A DNA stretch of 6,229 bases from CADEED01 sp035525785. Its GTDB lineage: Bacteria; Pseudomonadota; Gammaproteobacteria; Steroidobacterales; Steroidobacteraceae. How positions within the stretch are numbered: position 1 is the stretch's first letter; every line of letters starts with the position of its first letter. The notes under the pieces were generated by a model. The model was not told where the DNA came from. It worked only from the letters and a program-made list of their open reading frames with translations, and made no database searches. The stretch lies in assembly GCA_035525785.1 (NCBI GenBank), contig DATLDQ010000006.1, positions 1-6,229 on the forward strand. Reading direction: 5' to 3'. A program made the translations under genes and the position numbers. Shown one piece after another: positions 1 through 5,953 of this stretch.

Positions 1-75
1 GCGCCAGTCCGGGACTTTCTCCCAGACCTCGCTAAGCAGCTGCGCAATCCTGGTGATTCGATGTGGGTCCCGCAT
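1..75 (-). CDS. Partial first integron-cassette ORF, small MRDPxRI-type hypothetical protein (C-terminus off window)
   Basis: An open frame starts at ATG (75-73) and runs without a stop to the window edge, giving 25 residues that begin MRDPHRITRIAQLL and end VWEKVPDWR. It lies just beyond the candidate attI core and reads away from the integrase, the position and direction expected of the first cassette gene. From memory, small uncharacterised bacterial proteins share the pattern MRDPxRI, then a Leu/Trp-rich helix, then P-D-x-R; I cannot name the family and assign no function. Upstream of the ATG there is no strong ribosome-binding site, which is common for cassette genes. The coding call rests on the recognisable N-terminus and context, because 25 open codons alone would be weak evidence. 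Confidence 0.6.
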   Translation of the reverse strand, partial: MRDPHRITRIAQLLSEVWEKVPDWR

Positions 76-140
76 GGTTGGTCTTGGCCAGTTGAAGTCG
101 TGAGTGGAGTCTAGATCTTGAGGTGACCGGTGCCACCTAA
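1..140 (-). mobile_element. Start of first integron gene cassette (partial, attC not in window)
   Basis: If recombination occurs at the usual G/TT point of the core site, the inserted cassette begins with TTAGGT at position 140 and reads leftwards. It has a leader of about 65 bases and then the ATG at 75. The cassette's own attC should follow the stop codon of the ORF, outside the window. The leader contains an AGGTG/CACCT inverted pair (121-125 with 134-138) next to the core. The assignment as a cassette is an inference from the integrase, the core site and the ORF direction. Confidence 0.55.
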
Positions 141-153
141 CTCTTATTTAGAG
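135..153 (-). other. attI: Candidate attI integron recombination site (core GTTAGGT)
   Basis: On the minus strand, bases 141 to 135 read GTTAGGT, a perfect match to the integron core consensus GTTRRRY. The 19 bases from 153 to 135 read CTCTAAATAAGAGTTAGGT. As I recall it, the class 1 attI1 context is CCCTAAAACAAAGTTAGGC, and 14 of the 19 positions agree, including the CTAAA box that acts as the opposite half-site. The orientation is correct: reading from intI towards the cassettes, the core lies on the cassette strand. The core is 43 bases from the ATG at 184 and 139 bases from the GTG at 280. This is sequence-pattern evidence only; recombination activity is inferred. Confidence 0.72.
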
Positions 154-161
154 AGCCGAAA

Positions 162-179
162 GGAAATCCGCTAATTTCC
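162..179. repeat. Short inverted repeat in the attI-intI interval
   Basis: GGAAAT (162-167) and ATTTCC (174-179) form a perfect 6-base inverted repeat around a 6-base spacer. It sits between the attI core and the integrase gene, a region that in other integrons carries accessory integrase-binding sites and the Pc and Pint promoters. It could be an operator, a half-site pair or chance. I saw no LexA box and no convincing -35/-10 pair for Pc in this interval. Confidence 0.3.
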
Positions 180-279
180 GCAAATGCGCGGCATAAAGTT
201 CTACCCGCCTCGGCAAGTCTCTGATTCGATTCGATCATGCTTCTTTATACCCGCATTTTCTTTCCGGCGGTTAGGCCGC

Positions 280-1239
280 GTGTCTGCTAAACCACGCCTG
301 CTCGATCGGGTCCGCGAAGCGCTTCGCATTCGCCACTACAGCTACCGTACCGAGCAGCAATATGTCGGGTGGATTCGCCGCTTCATCCGCTTTCACGATC
401 TGCGCCACCCTACGCTGCTCGGCGGCGGTGACGTTGAATCGTTTCTGTCGCATCTCGCCATCCAAAGACAGGTTGCAGCAGCGACGCAGGCACAGGCGTT
501 GGCCGCAATCCTGTTTCTATACAAGCACGTATTGAAGATCGATTTGCCGTGGCTTGGCGAAGTGGTACGGGCCACGCGGCCGAAGCGTCTGCCGGTGGTG
601 CTCTCGCGAGAAGAAGTGCGACGCGTGCTCGGGATGCTGGATGGTCAGCACTGGCTCGTCGCGAGCCTGCTCTACGGCAGCGGCCTTCGGCTCATGGAGG
701 CCATTCGCCTTCGCGTCAAGGATGTTGACCTTCCACGCCGGTTGATCATCGTGCGCAATGGCAAGGGCGCCAGAGATCGGGTGACGGTGTTGCCGGAGTC
801 GCTGCGCAGCCCGCTTCAGGAACAGCTCGGCCGCGTGCGGGAACTGCACGCCAACTCGAAGGTTCATGGGTTCGCTGGTGTCGAACTCCCCCATGCGATC
901 ACTCGGAAGTACCCGCATGCGCATCTCGAAATGGGCTGGCAATACGTCTTCCCCGCCAATAAGCCTTCTCGCGATCCGCGAACCGGCGTCTGGCGCCGTC
1001 ACCACATCCACGAGGACTCGCTGCAGCGGCGCGTCAAGCAGGCGCTGCGAGATGCCGGCATCGACAAGCCGGCCTCTTGTCATACCTTTCGCCACTCGTT
1101 CGCGACACATCTGCTCGAATCTGGCAGCGACATCCGCACGGTGCAGGAGCTCATGGGCCACGCAAGCGTGAAAACCACGCAGCTCTACACCCACGTGCTC
1201 AATCGCGGCGGCATCGCCGCGCGAAGCCCGCTCGACTAA
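280..1239 (+). CDS. intI: Integron integrase (tyrosine recombinase, IntI family)
   Basis: IntI catalyses recombination between attI and attC sites to insert and excise gene cassettes. The frame carries the full tyrosine-recombinase catalytic set. Numbered from the ATG at 184, this is Arg169 (GSGLRL), Lys194 (NGKG), His300 and Arg303 (HTFRH), His326 (LMGH) and nucleophile Tyr335 (QLYTHV). The IntI-specific insert that separates integron integrases from XerC/D spans about residues 225-275 (AITRKYPHAHLEMGWQYVFPA, then DPRTGVWRRHH). The end (RGGIAARSPLD) also matches IntI1. I chose GTG 280 because SAKPRLLDRVREALR gives the normal IntI N-terminus and about 319 residues. The in-frame ATG at 184 adds 32 residues that look like translated intergenic DNA, and its AGGAAA lies 17 bases upstream, too far to be a good ribosome-binding site. 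GTG 280 itself has only a weak GGCGG (266-270). The gene is convergent with the GNAT gene. It is intact and probably functional. Confidence 0.93.
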   Translation: MSAKPRLLDRVREALRIRHYSYRTEQQYVGWIRRFIRFHDLRHPTLLGGGDVESFLSHLAIQRQVAAATQAQALAAILFLYKHVLKIDLPWLGEVVRATRPKRLPVVLSREEVRRVLGMLDGQHWLVASLLYGSGLRLMEAIRLRVKDVDLPRRLIIVRNGKGARDRVTVLPESLRSPLQEQLGRVRELHANSKVHGFAGVELPHAITRKYPHAHLEMGWQYVFPANKPSRDPRTGVWRRHHIHEDSLQRRVKQALRDAGIDKPASCHTFRHSFATHLLESGSDIRTVQELMGHASVKTTQLYTHVLNRGGIAARSPLD

Positions 1240-1243
1240 CTGC

Positions 1244-1762
1244 TCACCACGGCAACCCGCACAGCTTCACCTCTTGGCGTGGCATCGCCGCCTCGGCTGC
1301 ATCCAGAACCATGCAGCTCGCCGCCCACACGAGCGCGCCGGAAGGTTGCTCATACCTCACCGGCACGTCGACGCGCCTCCATCCGAGCCGCGCATAGAAG
1401 GGCACGAGTTCATCCGCGCAGAGCAGCATGCCGCGCTGCGCGCCGTGGCGATCGAACCATTCGGGTTGCGTCTCGCGGAGCAGCCGCGACGCGAAGCCCT
1501 GGCCGCGACACCCGGGCAAGGTGATCATGTTGTTGAGCCCGGCGATGCGCGTGGCGGCGCCGTCGATCGACACCGACCGCAGGATCACATTGTGGAACAC
1601 GACGAGCTTCTCGCCCTGGTACCCGAGGTAGGCCCAGTCCGGCTCGGCCCACGTCGTTTCGCGCACCAGCGGGATGTGCCCGAATTGCTCTTCGGCGATG
1701 TTCTCGAGGTAGGCGCGCTGATCCGGCGGCAGGTCAGCGTATCGGCTCGATACGACCTTCAC
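1244..1762 (-). CDS. GNAT-family N-acetyltransferase
   Basis: This 172-residue protein should transfer an acetyl group from acetyl-CoA to an amine; the substrate is unknown. Motif A, which binds the CoA pyrophosphate, is seen as LPGCRGQGFASRLL (about residues 82-95, R86-G87-Q88-G89). Motif B follows as VPFYARLGWRRV (about 120-131), with Tyr123 at the usual general-acid position. The C-terminus ends VKLCGLPW, which from memory is a tail found in a GNAT subgroup loosely similar to AAC(2') aminoglycoside acetyltransferases. That link is weak and I do not claim resistance. The start is GTG at 1762, overlapping the cupin stop in a GTGA arrangement, so it is probably translationally coupled and last in the operon. 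No terminator is visible in the 4 bases before the convergent integrase stop. Confidence 0.85.
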   Translation of the reverse strand: MKVVSSRYADLPPDQRAYLENIAEEQFGHIPLVRETTWAEPDWAYLGYQGEKLVVFHNVILRSVSIDGAATRIAGLNNMITLPGCRGQGFASRLLRETQPEWFDRHGAQRGMLLCADELVPFYARLGWRRVDVPVRYEQPSGALVWAASCMVLDAAEAAMPRQEVKLCGLPW

Positions 1763-2130
1763 AGTGGCCGGAGCTGGTCCGCGACGGTTCGCGTCTTGTC
1801 GGTGACGGCGTCACCGGTGTGCAGCGTCGACCTGCGCTCGATGAGCAGGAGGCAACACTCCTGCTCGGCAACGGGGTTGTGCCGCACGCCCTTGGGCACG
1901 ACGAACATCTCGCCCTCGCCGAGCTCGACGTTGCCGCTCTCCATCTCGATGCGCAGATGGCCCTTGAGCACCAGGAACATCTCGTCTTCGTTGTCGTGGG
2001 AATGCCAGGCCAGCGACCCGTGCACCTTGGCGACCTTCACGTAGGCATCGTCGATCTCACCGACGACCCGCGGCGACCACAGCTCATCGAGAGACGCGGC
2101 GACCTGCTTGACGGCTACTACATTCTGCAC
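1759..2130 (-). CDS. Small single-domain cupin protein
   Basis: This is a 123-residue single cupin barrel of unknown substrate. Cupin motif 1 runs from G38 through H43, H45 and E50 to G57 (WHSHDNEDEMFLVLKG). Motif 2 runs from G73 through P79 and G81 to H84 (GEMFVVPKGVRHNP). The two His of motif 1, Glu50 and His84 are the usual metal ligands, so metal binding is likely. Members of this family include sugar isomerase-like, dioxygenase-like and sensory proteins, and the sequence does not decide between them. GTG at 2130 was chosen because AGGAGG sits 8 bases upstream, the best ribosome-binding site in the window. The frame stays open upstream to 2667, but that part is a shadow of the GFA gene. 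Its stop overlaps the GNAT start by 4 bases. Confidence 0.88.
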   Translation of the reverse strand: MQNVVAVKQVAASLDELWSPRVVGEIDDAYVKVAKVHGSLAWHSHDNEDEMFLVLKGHLRIEMESGNVELGEGEMFVVPKGVRHNPVAEQECCLLLIERRSTLHTGDAVTDKTRTVADQLRPL

Positions 2131-2136
2131 GGGCGA

Positions 2137-2142
2137 TCCTCC
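2137..2142 (-). promoter_or_regulatory. Strong Shine-Dalgarno that fixes the cupin start
   Basis: On the minus strand AGGAGG occurs just after the GFA stop codon and 6-8 bases before GTG 2130. It shows that translation of the cupin starts there and not at an ATG far upstream within the GFA coding region. Confidence 0.75.
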
Positions 2143-2153
2143 TGCCGAACTGC

Positions 2154-2543
2154 TCAACACCAGTAGTTCTTCACGCACAATCCGCGACGCGGCAAGTCCT
2201 CGAACGTATCGAGCCCGTCGAAATGATCGATGGGGATATCCGCCACGGCTTCGGGCTCGGCGAGTCTCACATTCACGGCCATGCGCCGCCGGCCATCGTC
2301 TTCGAGACGCAGCCCCAGCCAGTGCGTCATGCAACCGCAGGTCGGGCAGAAGTTGAAACTGAGCGCCTTGCCGCGGACGTACGGCCGGGTCTCGCCGCGC
2401 ACGCGCACGTCGTGCTCCTCGTACCCGTAGATCCACAGCGTGCCGTAGCGCCGGCACGCGGTGCAATTGCACGCGGTCGCGCCCTCGGGCACGCCGTCGA
2501 ATTCCCAATGAACTGCGCCGCAGAGACAGGAGCCAGTAAGCAT
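2154..2543 (-). CDS. GFA / CENP-V family zinc protein (Mss4-like fold)
   Basis: This 129-residue protein belongs to the family named after glutathione-dependent formaldehyde-activating enzyme. Most members are functionally uncharacterised, so the enzyme name should not be taken literally. The metal-binding cysteines are all visible: CLCG (C6, C8), then CNCTAC (C25, C27, C30), then CPTCGC (C66, C69, C71). The remaining family signature GSCLCGAVHWE lies at the N-terminus. The chosen ATG puts GSCLCG at residues 4-9, as is normal for the family; its ribosome-binding site is weak. It begins 53 bases after the cysG stop and ends 23 bases before the cupin start, so it is probably co-transcribed with both. 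It could bind a small thiol adduct; no substrate can be read from the sequence. Confidence 0.9.
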   Translation of the reverse strand: MLTGSCLCGAVHWEFDGVPEGATACNCTACRRYGTLWIYGYEEHDVRVRGETRPYVRGKALSFNFCPTCGCMTHWLGLRLEDDGRRRMAVNVRLAEPEAVADIPIDHFDGLDTFEDLPRRGLCVKNYWC

Positions 2544-2596
2544 GCAGCAACCCGGGCCGCGAACACCCGCGGCACAACCATGATCGCGGCGTTATA

Positions 2597-4003
2597 TCAG
2601 GCGCTGGCCGCGCCGGCGACGGTATGTCGCCCGAACCACTGCAGCTCGACGGCGGTGCCGGCCACATTGCCGATGATCATGAGCGTGGGCGCCTTGACCT
2701 GGTTGGCCACGGCATCGCGCTGCATGGCATCCACCGAGCTCACGACGACGCGTTGCTCGGCGCGGCTGGCGTTCTCGATGAACGCCACGGGCATGTCGGC
2801 GGGAACGCCGGCATCCAATAGTTTGGCGCGCAGCCCGACGAGCCGGCCCACGCTCATATAGAAGGTGAGCGTCTCGCGGCCGGCGGCGAGGTCCGAGTAG
2901 CTGTACTGCGCGAGTTGCTCGTCGCTGTTCCCGGTGAGCAGGCGGACGGCCTGTGAATAGCGGCGGTCGGTCAGCGGAATGCCGGAATAAGCCCCAGCGG
3001 CGAGCGCGGCGGTGATGCCGGGAATCACCTCGAACGACACGCCATGCTGCCGCAGGAAATCGATCTCCTCACCGCCCCGACCGAACACGAACGGGTCGCC
3101 GCCCTTGAGGCGCACCACGTATTCCCCGCGCTGCGCATGCTCGACCAGCAGCTTGTTGATCTCGTCCTGCGTGGCGCCGCCACCGCCGACGAACTTGCCG
3201 ACGTCGAAGCGGGCGGCGTCGCGGCGCGAGAGATCCAGCACTTCAGCTGACACCAGCCGGTCGTGCACGATGACGTCGGCTTCCTGCAGAGCACGCAGAC
3301 CCGCAAGCGTCATCAAACCGGCATTGCCGGGGCCGGCGCCGACGAGCACGACATGGCCGGTCGGAATGCCGCCAGGCTGGTCCAGCGCCTTGCGGATGAG
3401 CTCGTCAGCCTGCGACACGCGATCCGCGCGCAGGGAGGCGGCCACCGGGCCGGTGAGCATCCATGAAAGAAATCTTCGACGCGCGCCGATGTCGGCGAAC
3501 TTGGCCTTGACGCGCTCGCGCCAACGGTCGGCGAACGCTGCGAGCGTGCCCAGCGAGCCGTCGAGCAGCGTCTCCAGCCGCTCACGAATCAGGCGCGCGA
3601 GCACGGGGGATGTGCCGCCCGTCGACACGGCGATCTGCACGGGCGACCGGTCGATGATGGCCGGCATGATGAAACTGCTGAGCTCGCGGTCATCGACGAC
3701 GTTGCAGGGGATTCGCAGGTCGGTTGCAGCCGCCGACACCTCGGCATTCACTTCGCGGTCATCGGTCGCGGCAACCACCAGCCACTGGCCGCTGACGTCC
3801 GCGCGTTCGAACCGACGCGCGACATGAGTAAGCGCGCCACGGGCGAGCTCCGCCGCCAACTGCTCGCTCAACTCGGGCGCAATCACGGTGACATTGGCGC
3901 CCGCATCTTTCAGCAGTGCAAACTTGCGCGCCGCGATTTCCCCGCCACCCACGAGCAGCACGGATTTTCCGGCGATGTCGAGGAACAGCGGGAAGTAGCG
4001 CAT
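2597..4003 (-). CDS. cysG: Siroheme synthase (uroporphyrinogen-III C-methyltransferase / precorrin-2 dehydrogenase / sirohydrochlorin ferrochelatase)
   Basis: This 468-residue trifunctional cytosolic enzyme converts uroporphyrinogen III to siroheme, the cofactor of the sulfite reductase encoded nearby. The N-terminal NAD-binding dehydrogenase/ferrochelatase half has the Rossmann glycines LLVGGGEIAARK (17-27) and catalytic Asp104 (NVVDD). The dimerisation region follows SPVLARLIRERLE (132-144). The C-terminal SAM methyltransferase half begins HVVLVGAGPGNAGL (217-230), with Asp248 (HDRLVS), Lys270, the KGGDPFVFGRGGEE loop (300-313) and Met383. Numbering matches the enterobacterial enzyme without gaps over residues 1-270. 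Position 128, a phosphorylated Ser in the Salmonella enzyme, is Thr here (STGG), a change common in the wider family. The ATG overlaps the hemB stop by one base (TGATG), indicating coupled translation. Length is normal and the gene is intact. Confidence 0.97.
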   Translation of the reverse strand: MRYFPLFLDIAGKSVLLVGGGEIAARKFALLKDAGANVTVIAPELSEQLAAELARGALTHVARRFERADVSGQWLVVAATDDREVNAEVSAAATDLRIPCNVVDDRELSSFIMPAIIDRSPVQIAVSTGGTSPVLARLIRERLETLLDGSLGTLAAFADRWRERVKAKFADIGARRRFLSWMLTGPVAASLRADRVSQADELIRKALDQPGGIPTGHVVLVGAGPGNAGLMTLAGLRALQEADVIVHDRLVSAEVLDLSRRDAARFDVGKFVGGGGATQDEINKLLVEHAQRGEYVVRLKGGDPFVFGRGGEEIDFLRQHGVSFEVIPGITAALAAGAYSGIPLTDRRYSQAVRLLTGNSDEQLAQYSYSDLAAGRETLTFYMSVGRLVGLRAKLLDAGVPADMPVAFIENASRAEQRVVVSSVDAMQRDAVANQVKAPTLMIIGNVAGTAVELQWFGRHTVAGAASA

Positions 4004-4962
4004 CAGCGAGGCAACCCCATGCCGCCAGCCAGGCGCGCACCGTAGGTGATGATGAAGCTGGCGCCGGCGCGGCGCAGGTTGTACCAGCTCTCGAGCAGGC
4101 CGGCTTCGAAGTTAAGGAAATTCTCGCGCGCCAGCAGCACCAGTGAGGTGTACTCGCCGCTCACCTGGTAGGCACCGACGGGCAGCCCGGTCTGCTCGGC
4201 GATCGGGCGGATGAGGTCGGCGGACGGCTGGCCGGGCTTGACCATGAGCAGGTCCGCGCCCTCTTCCGCGCAACGGCGGCTGGAGGCGAGCGCGTCGCTG
4301 CGATTGCGCACGTCGAGCTGGTAGCTGCGCCGGTCACCGAACTGCGGCGCGGAATCCGCGGCGTCACGGAACGGACCGTAGTAGTTGGACGCGAACTTGG
4401 TGCTGTAGCTCATGATGGGCGTGAGGTCGAAACCGCCCTTGTCGAGCGCGGCACGCAGGTGTGCGACGCGGCCGTCGTTCATGTCCGAAGGTGCGATGCC
4501 GTTGGCGCCGGCTTTCGCGTACGTGAGCGCGAGGGTTTCGAGTGCGCCGTGCGTGGCGGTGAGATCCTGCGAGCCGCGCGAGTCGTGCACGCAGCAGTGG
4601 CCGGTCTCGGTGAAGCTGCAGATGCAGGTGTCGACCCAGATGGCGGCGTCGTTGCCGGCGCGCTGACGCATCTGGCTGAGGGCAGTACCGACGAACTCGG
4701 CCTGGAAGCTGCGATTGGATTTGCGCGCAGGGACGGGGAACAGGATGAACTGGCGTACACCTGCGGCCAGGTCCTTCTCGAACTGGGTGAGCAGCGACGG
4801 GAGCGTGTGGCGCGAGCTGCCCGGCAGGCCCGACAGCGGCTCTTCCTGGATCGCGCCTTCCGAAAGGAACAGCGGCTGGATGAGCTGGGCCTGGCCGAAG
4901 CCGATCTCCGACGCCATGTCGCGCAGCGCCACGGTGGCGCGAAGTCTTTGCAGTCTCTTCAT
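4003..4962 (-). CDS. hemB: Delta-aminolevulinic acid dehydratase (porphobilinogen synthase), divergent form
   Basis: HemB condenses two 5-aminolevulinate molecules to porphobilinogen. At 319 residues it is slightly short for the family. Both Schiff-base lysines are present, Lys189 (SYSTKFASNYYGPFRDA) and Lys242 (LMVKPGQPSADLI). The zinc-cysteine site is complete (DTCICSFTETGHC: C113, C115, C123), so a Zn-dependent enzyme is expected. GDRRSYQLD (209-217) and GAYQVSGEY (263-271) are also conserved. Some positions differ from the usual family sequence: MNDGRV in place of MMDGRV, KPGQPSADLI in place of KPALPYLDII, and an unusual tail (TYGARLAGGMGLPR). These suggest a paralogue dedicated to the siroheme branch, but an orthologue from a divergent lineage is possible. 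It starts the hemB-cysG pair and is preceded by a 189-base gap with a weak AGG ribosome-binding site. Confidence 0.93.
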   Translation of the reverse strand: MKRLQRLRATVALRDMASEIGFGQAQLIQPLFLSEGAIQEEPLSGLPGSSRHTLPSLLTQFEKDLAAGVRQFILFPVPARKSNRSFQAEFVGTALSQMRQRAGNDAAIWVDTCICSFTETGHCCVHDSRGSQDLTATHGALETLALTYAKAGANGIAPSDMNDGRVAHLRAALDKGGFDLTPIMSYSTKFASNYYGPFRDAADSAPQFGDRRSYQLDVRNRSDALASSRRCAEEGADLLMVKPGQPSADLIRPIAEQTGLPVGAYQVSGEYTSLVLLARENFLNFEAGLLESWYNLRRAGASFIITYGARLAGGMGLPR

Positions 4963-5077
4963 TGCTAAATACCTGACTGGCTTAGAGCAATCAGCGTGCC
5001 ACGTAAAAGGCCTGTTTTGTCACAGCCGGGTCACGCCATTGCGACTTTAGCGTGCGGGGGGTCACGGTGACGCCCGA
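4963..5077. other. hemB upstream region
   Basis: This non-coding stretch should hold the hemB promoter and leader. It is visibly less GC-rich than the genes around it. I could not find a convincing -35/-10 pair on the minus strand. TTTACG followed 17 bases later by TAAGCC is the best spaced candidate, and it is poor. No riboswitch, tRNA or small ORF with support was seen. Confidence 0.4.
5057..5075. promoter_or_regulatory. Imperfect palindrome upstream of hemB, possible operator
   Basis: GTCAC and GTGAC (5061-5065 and 5067-5071) flank a single G. Three further G-C pairs lie outside one mismatch, giving a 19-base imperfect dyad. It is about 95-115 bases upstream of hemB and directly next to the large palindrome. 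No T-run follows on either strand, so it is not a typical intrinsic terminator. A regulator site is possible, but no regulator can be named. Confidence 0.3.
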
Positions 5078-5153
5078 AAAGGGGACAGATCTATTTTTTT
5101 AAGGGGACTGACCTCTGGTCTGTCCCCTCTAAAAAAATAGATCTGTCCCCTTT
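5078..5153. repeat. REP/BIME-like long palindrome (GGGGACAGA type)
   Basis: Two arms, 5078-5113 and 5117-5153, are reverse complements with one mismatch and one bulged base around a 3-base TCT loop. Each arm contains two copies of a GGGGACAGA/GGGGACTGA motif, separated by ATCTA and a run of seven T, so the element is a nested pair of hairpins. From memory, GGGGACAGATCTA repeats are dispersed in many proteobacterial genomes and look like REP elements mobilised by RAYT (IS200/IS605-like Y1) transposases. No transposase is present here. The right end overlaps the cysH stop: two bases of the TAA belong to the repeat. It could attenuate transcription from cysH into hemB or protect 3' ends, although the run after the inner hairpin is A-rich and not a U-run. 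Confidence 0.85.
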
Positions 5154-5934
5154 ACCCCTCCAACCCGTGGATGCCGCACTCGCGCTTGAGGCCGGCGAAG
5201 CGCAGCTCTTCGGCGGTGTCCACCTCGCTCAGCGACTTGGTCGAATGCCAGTCCCCGATCGAGATGTAACCCTTGTCCCAGAGCGGGTGGTACGGGAGCC
5301 CGTGCGCCTTGAGATAGAGATAAACGTCGCGATCGGACCAGTCGAAGATCGGGTGCACCTTGAACCGGCCGTCGCGCACCTCGAGCGCGTTCAGCTTCGC
5401 GCGGCTCTCGGCCTGGCTGCGGCGCAACCCGGCGAACCAGGTGTTGATGCCGAGCTCCTTGAGCGCGCGCCGCATGGGCTCGACCTTGCGGATCTCGAGG
5501 TACTGATCGAGGCCTTCCCGCCCCTTCTCCCAGAGCTTGCCGTGCTGCGCCTCGAACTCGGCGACCGACTGGCGCGCGGCGAAAGTCTGGATGTTCAGCG
5601 ACAACTGCGCGCGCAGCTGCCCGATGAAGTCGTAGGTCTCGGGGAATAGATAGCCCGTGTCGATGAGTATTACCGGGATGTCCGGCCGCTGCGCGGCGAC
5701 CAGGTGCAGCGACACCGCTGCCTGCGCGCCGAAGCTCGACGACAGCGCGAACGGCCCCGGGAGATTGGCCAATGTCCACCGCACGCGCGCCGCCGCATCG
5801 ACGCTCGCCAGCCAGTCATTGATACGCTTGGCAGCCGCGTCATCGCGCGCGAATTCCGCGGGCGGAATGTCGAGACGCGGAGCGTCCGCGACATCTGCGG
5901 AGTCAGCCAGCACGTTGCGCACGGAGGTGTTCAT
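5152..5934 (-). CDS. cysH: Phosphoadenylyl-sulfate (PAPS) reductase
   Basis: This 260-residue cytosolic enzyme reduces PAPS to sulfite with thioredoxin or glutaredoxin, the step before sulfite reductase. The ATP-pyrophosphatase-like fold is seen as SSSFGAQAAV (65-74, phosphate loop) and IDTGYLFPETY (91-101). HPIFDWSDRDVYLYL (194-208) and HPLWDKGYISIGDWHST (216-232) are family hallmarks. The C-terminal ECGIHG holds catalytic Cys253. The paired cysteines of APS reductases are absent (YLEIRKVEP where those have CC), so there is no 4Fe-4S cluster and PAPS is the expected substrate. ATG 5934 was chosen because it lies 19 bases after the cysI stop; the open frame further upstream is within cysI. 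The ribosome-binding site is weak. The stop codon is partly supplied by the palindromic repeat. Confidence 0.96.
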   Translation of the reverse strand: MNTSVRNVLADSADVADAPRLDIPPAEFARDDAAAKRINDWLASVDAAARVRWTLANLPGPFALSSSFGAQAAVSLHLVAAQRPDIPVILIDTGYLFPETYDFIGQLRAQLSLNIQTFAARQSVAEFEAQHGKLWEKGREGLDQYLEIRKVEPMRRALKELGINTWFAGLRRSQAESRAKLNALEVRDGRFKVHPIFDWSDRDVYLYLKAHGLPYHPLWDKGYISIGDWHSTKSLSEVDTAEELRFAGLKRECGIHGLEG

Positions 5935-5953
5935 CTGGTTCGTTTTCCCGGGC

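Noticed and set aside
517..1194. 225-residue antisense frame within intI
   Set aside because: No recognisable domain, and the plus strand carries a full set of integrase catalytic residues in this interval.
1240..2600. Possibility that GNAT, cupin and GFA are integron cassettes
   Set aside because: They lie on the wrong side of intI, overlap or nearly abut each other, and show no attC-like core pairs between them.
2591..2619. Promoter for the GFA gene (TATAAC on the minus strand)
   Set aside because: The -10-like hexamer is good, but the -35 position reads TCGCCG, and the gene is close enough to cysG to be co-transcribed.
1759..2667. Long minus-strand frame extending the cupin to about 302 residues
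   Set aside because: The upstream part is an Arg/Ala/Pro-rich alternative frame of the GFA gene and the end of cysG. A strong AGGAGG just before GTG 2130 marks the true cupin start.
5101..5153. Intrinsic terminator for cysH
   Set aside because: The inner hairpin is strong, but on the minus strand it is followed by TTAAAAAAA and not a U-run, so a standard rho-independent terminator is not supported.
5129..5779. 216-residue minus-strand frame over cysH
   Set aside because: Composition is Arg/Ala/Gly-rich and it overlaps the well-supported cysH in another frame; its end merely runs into the repeat.
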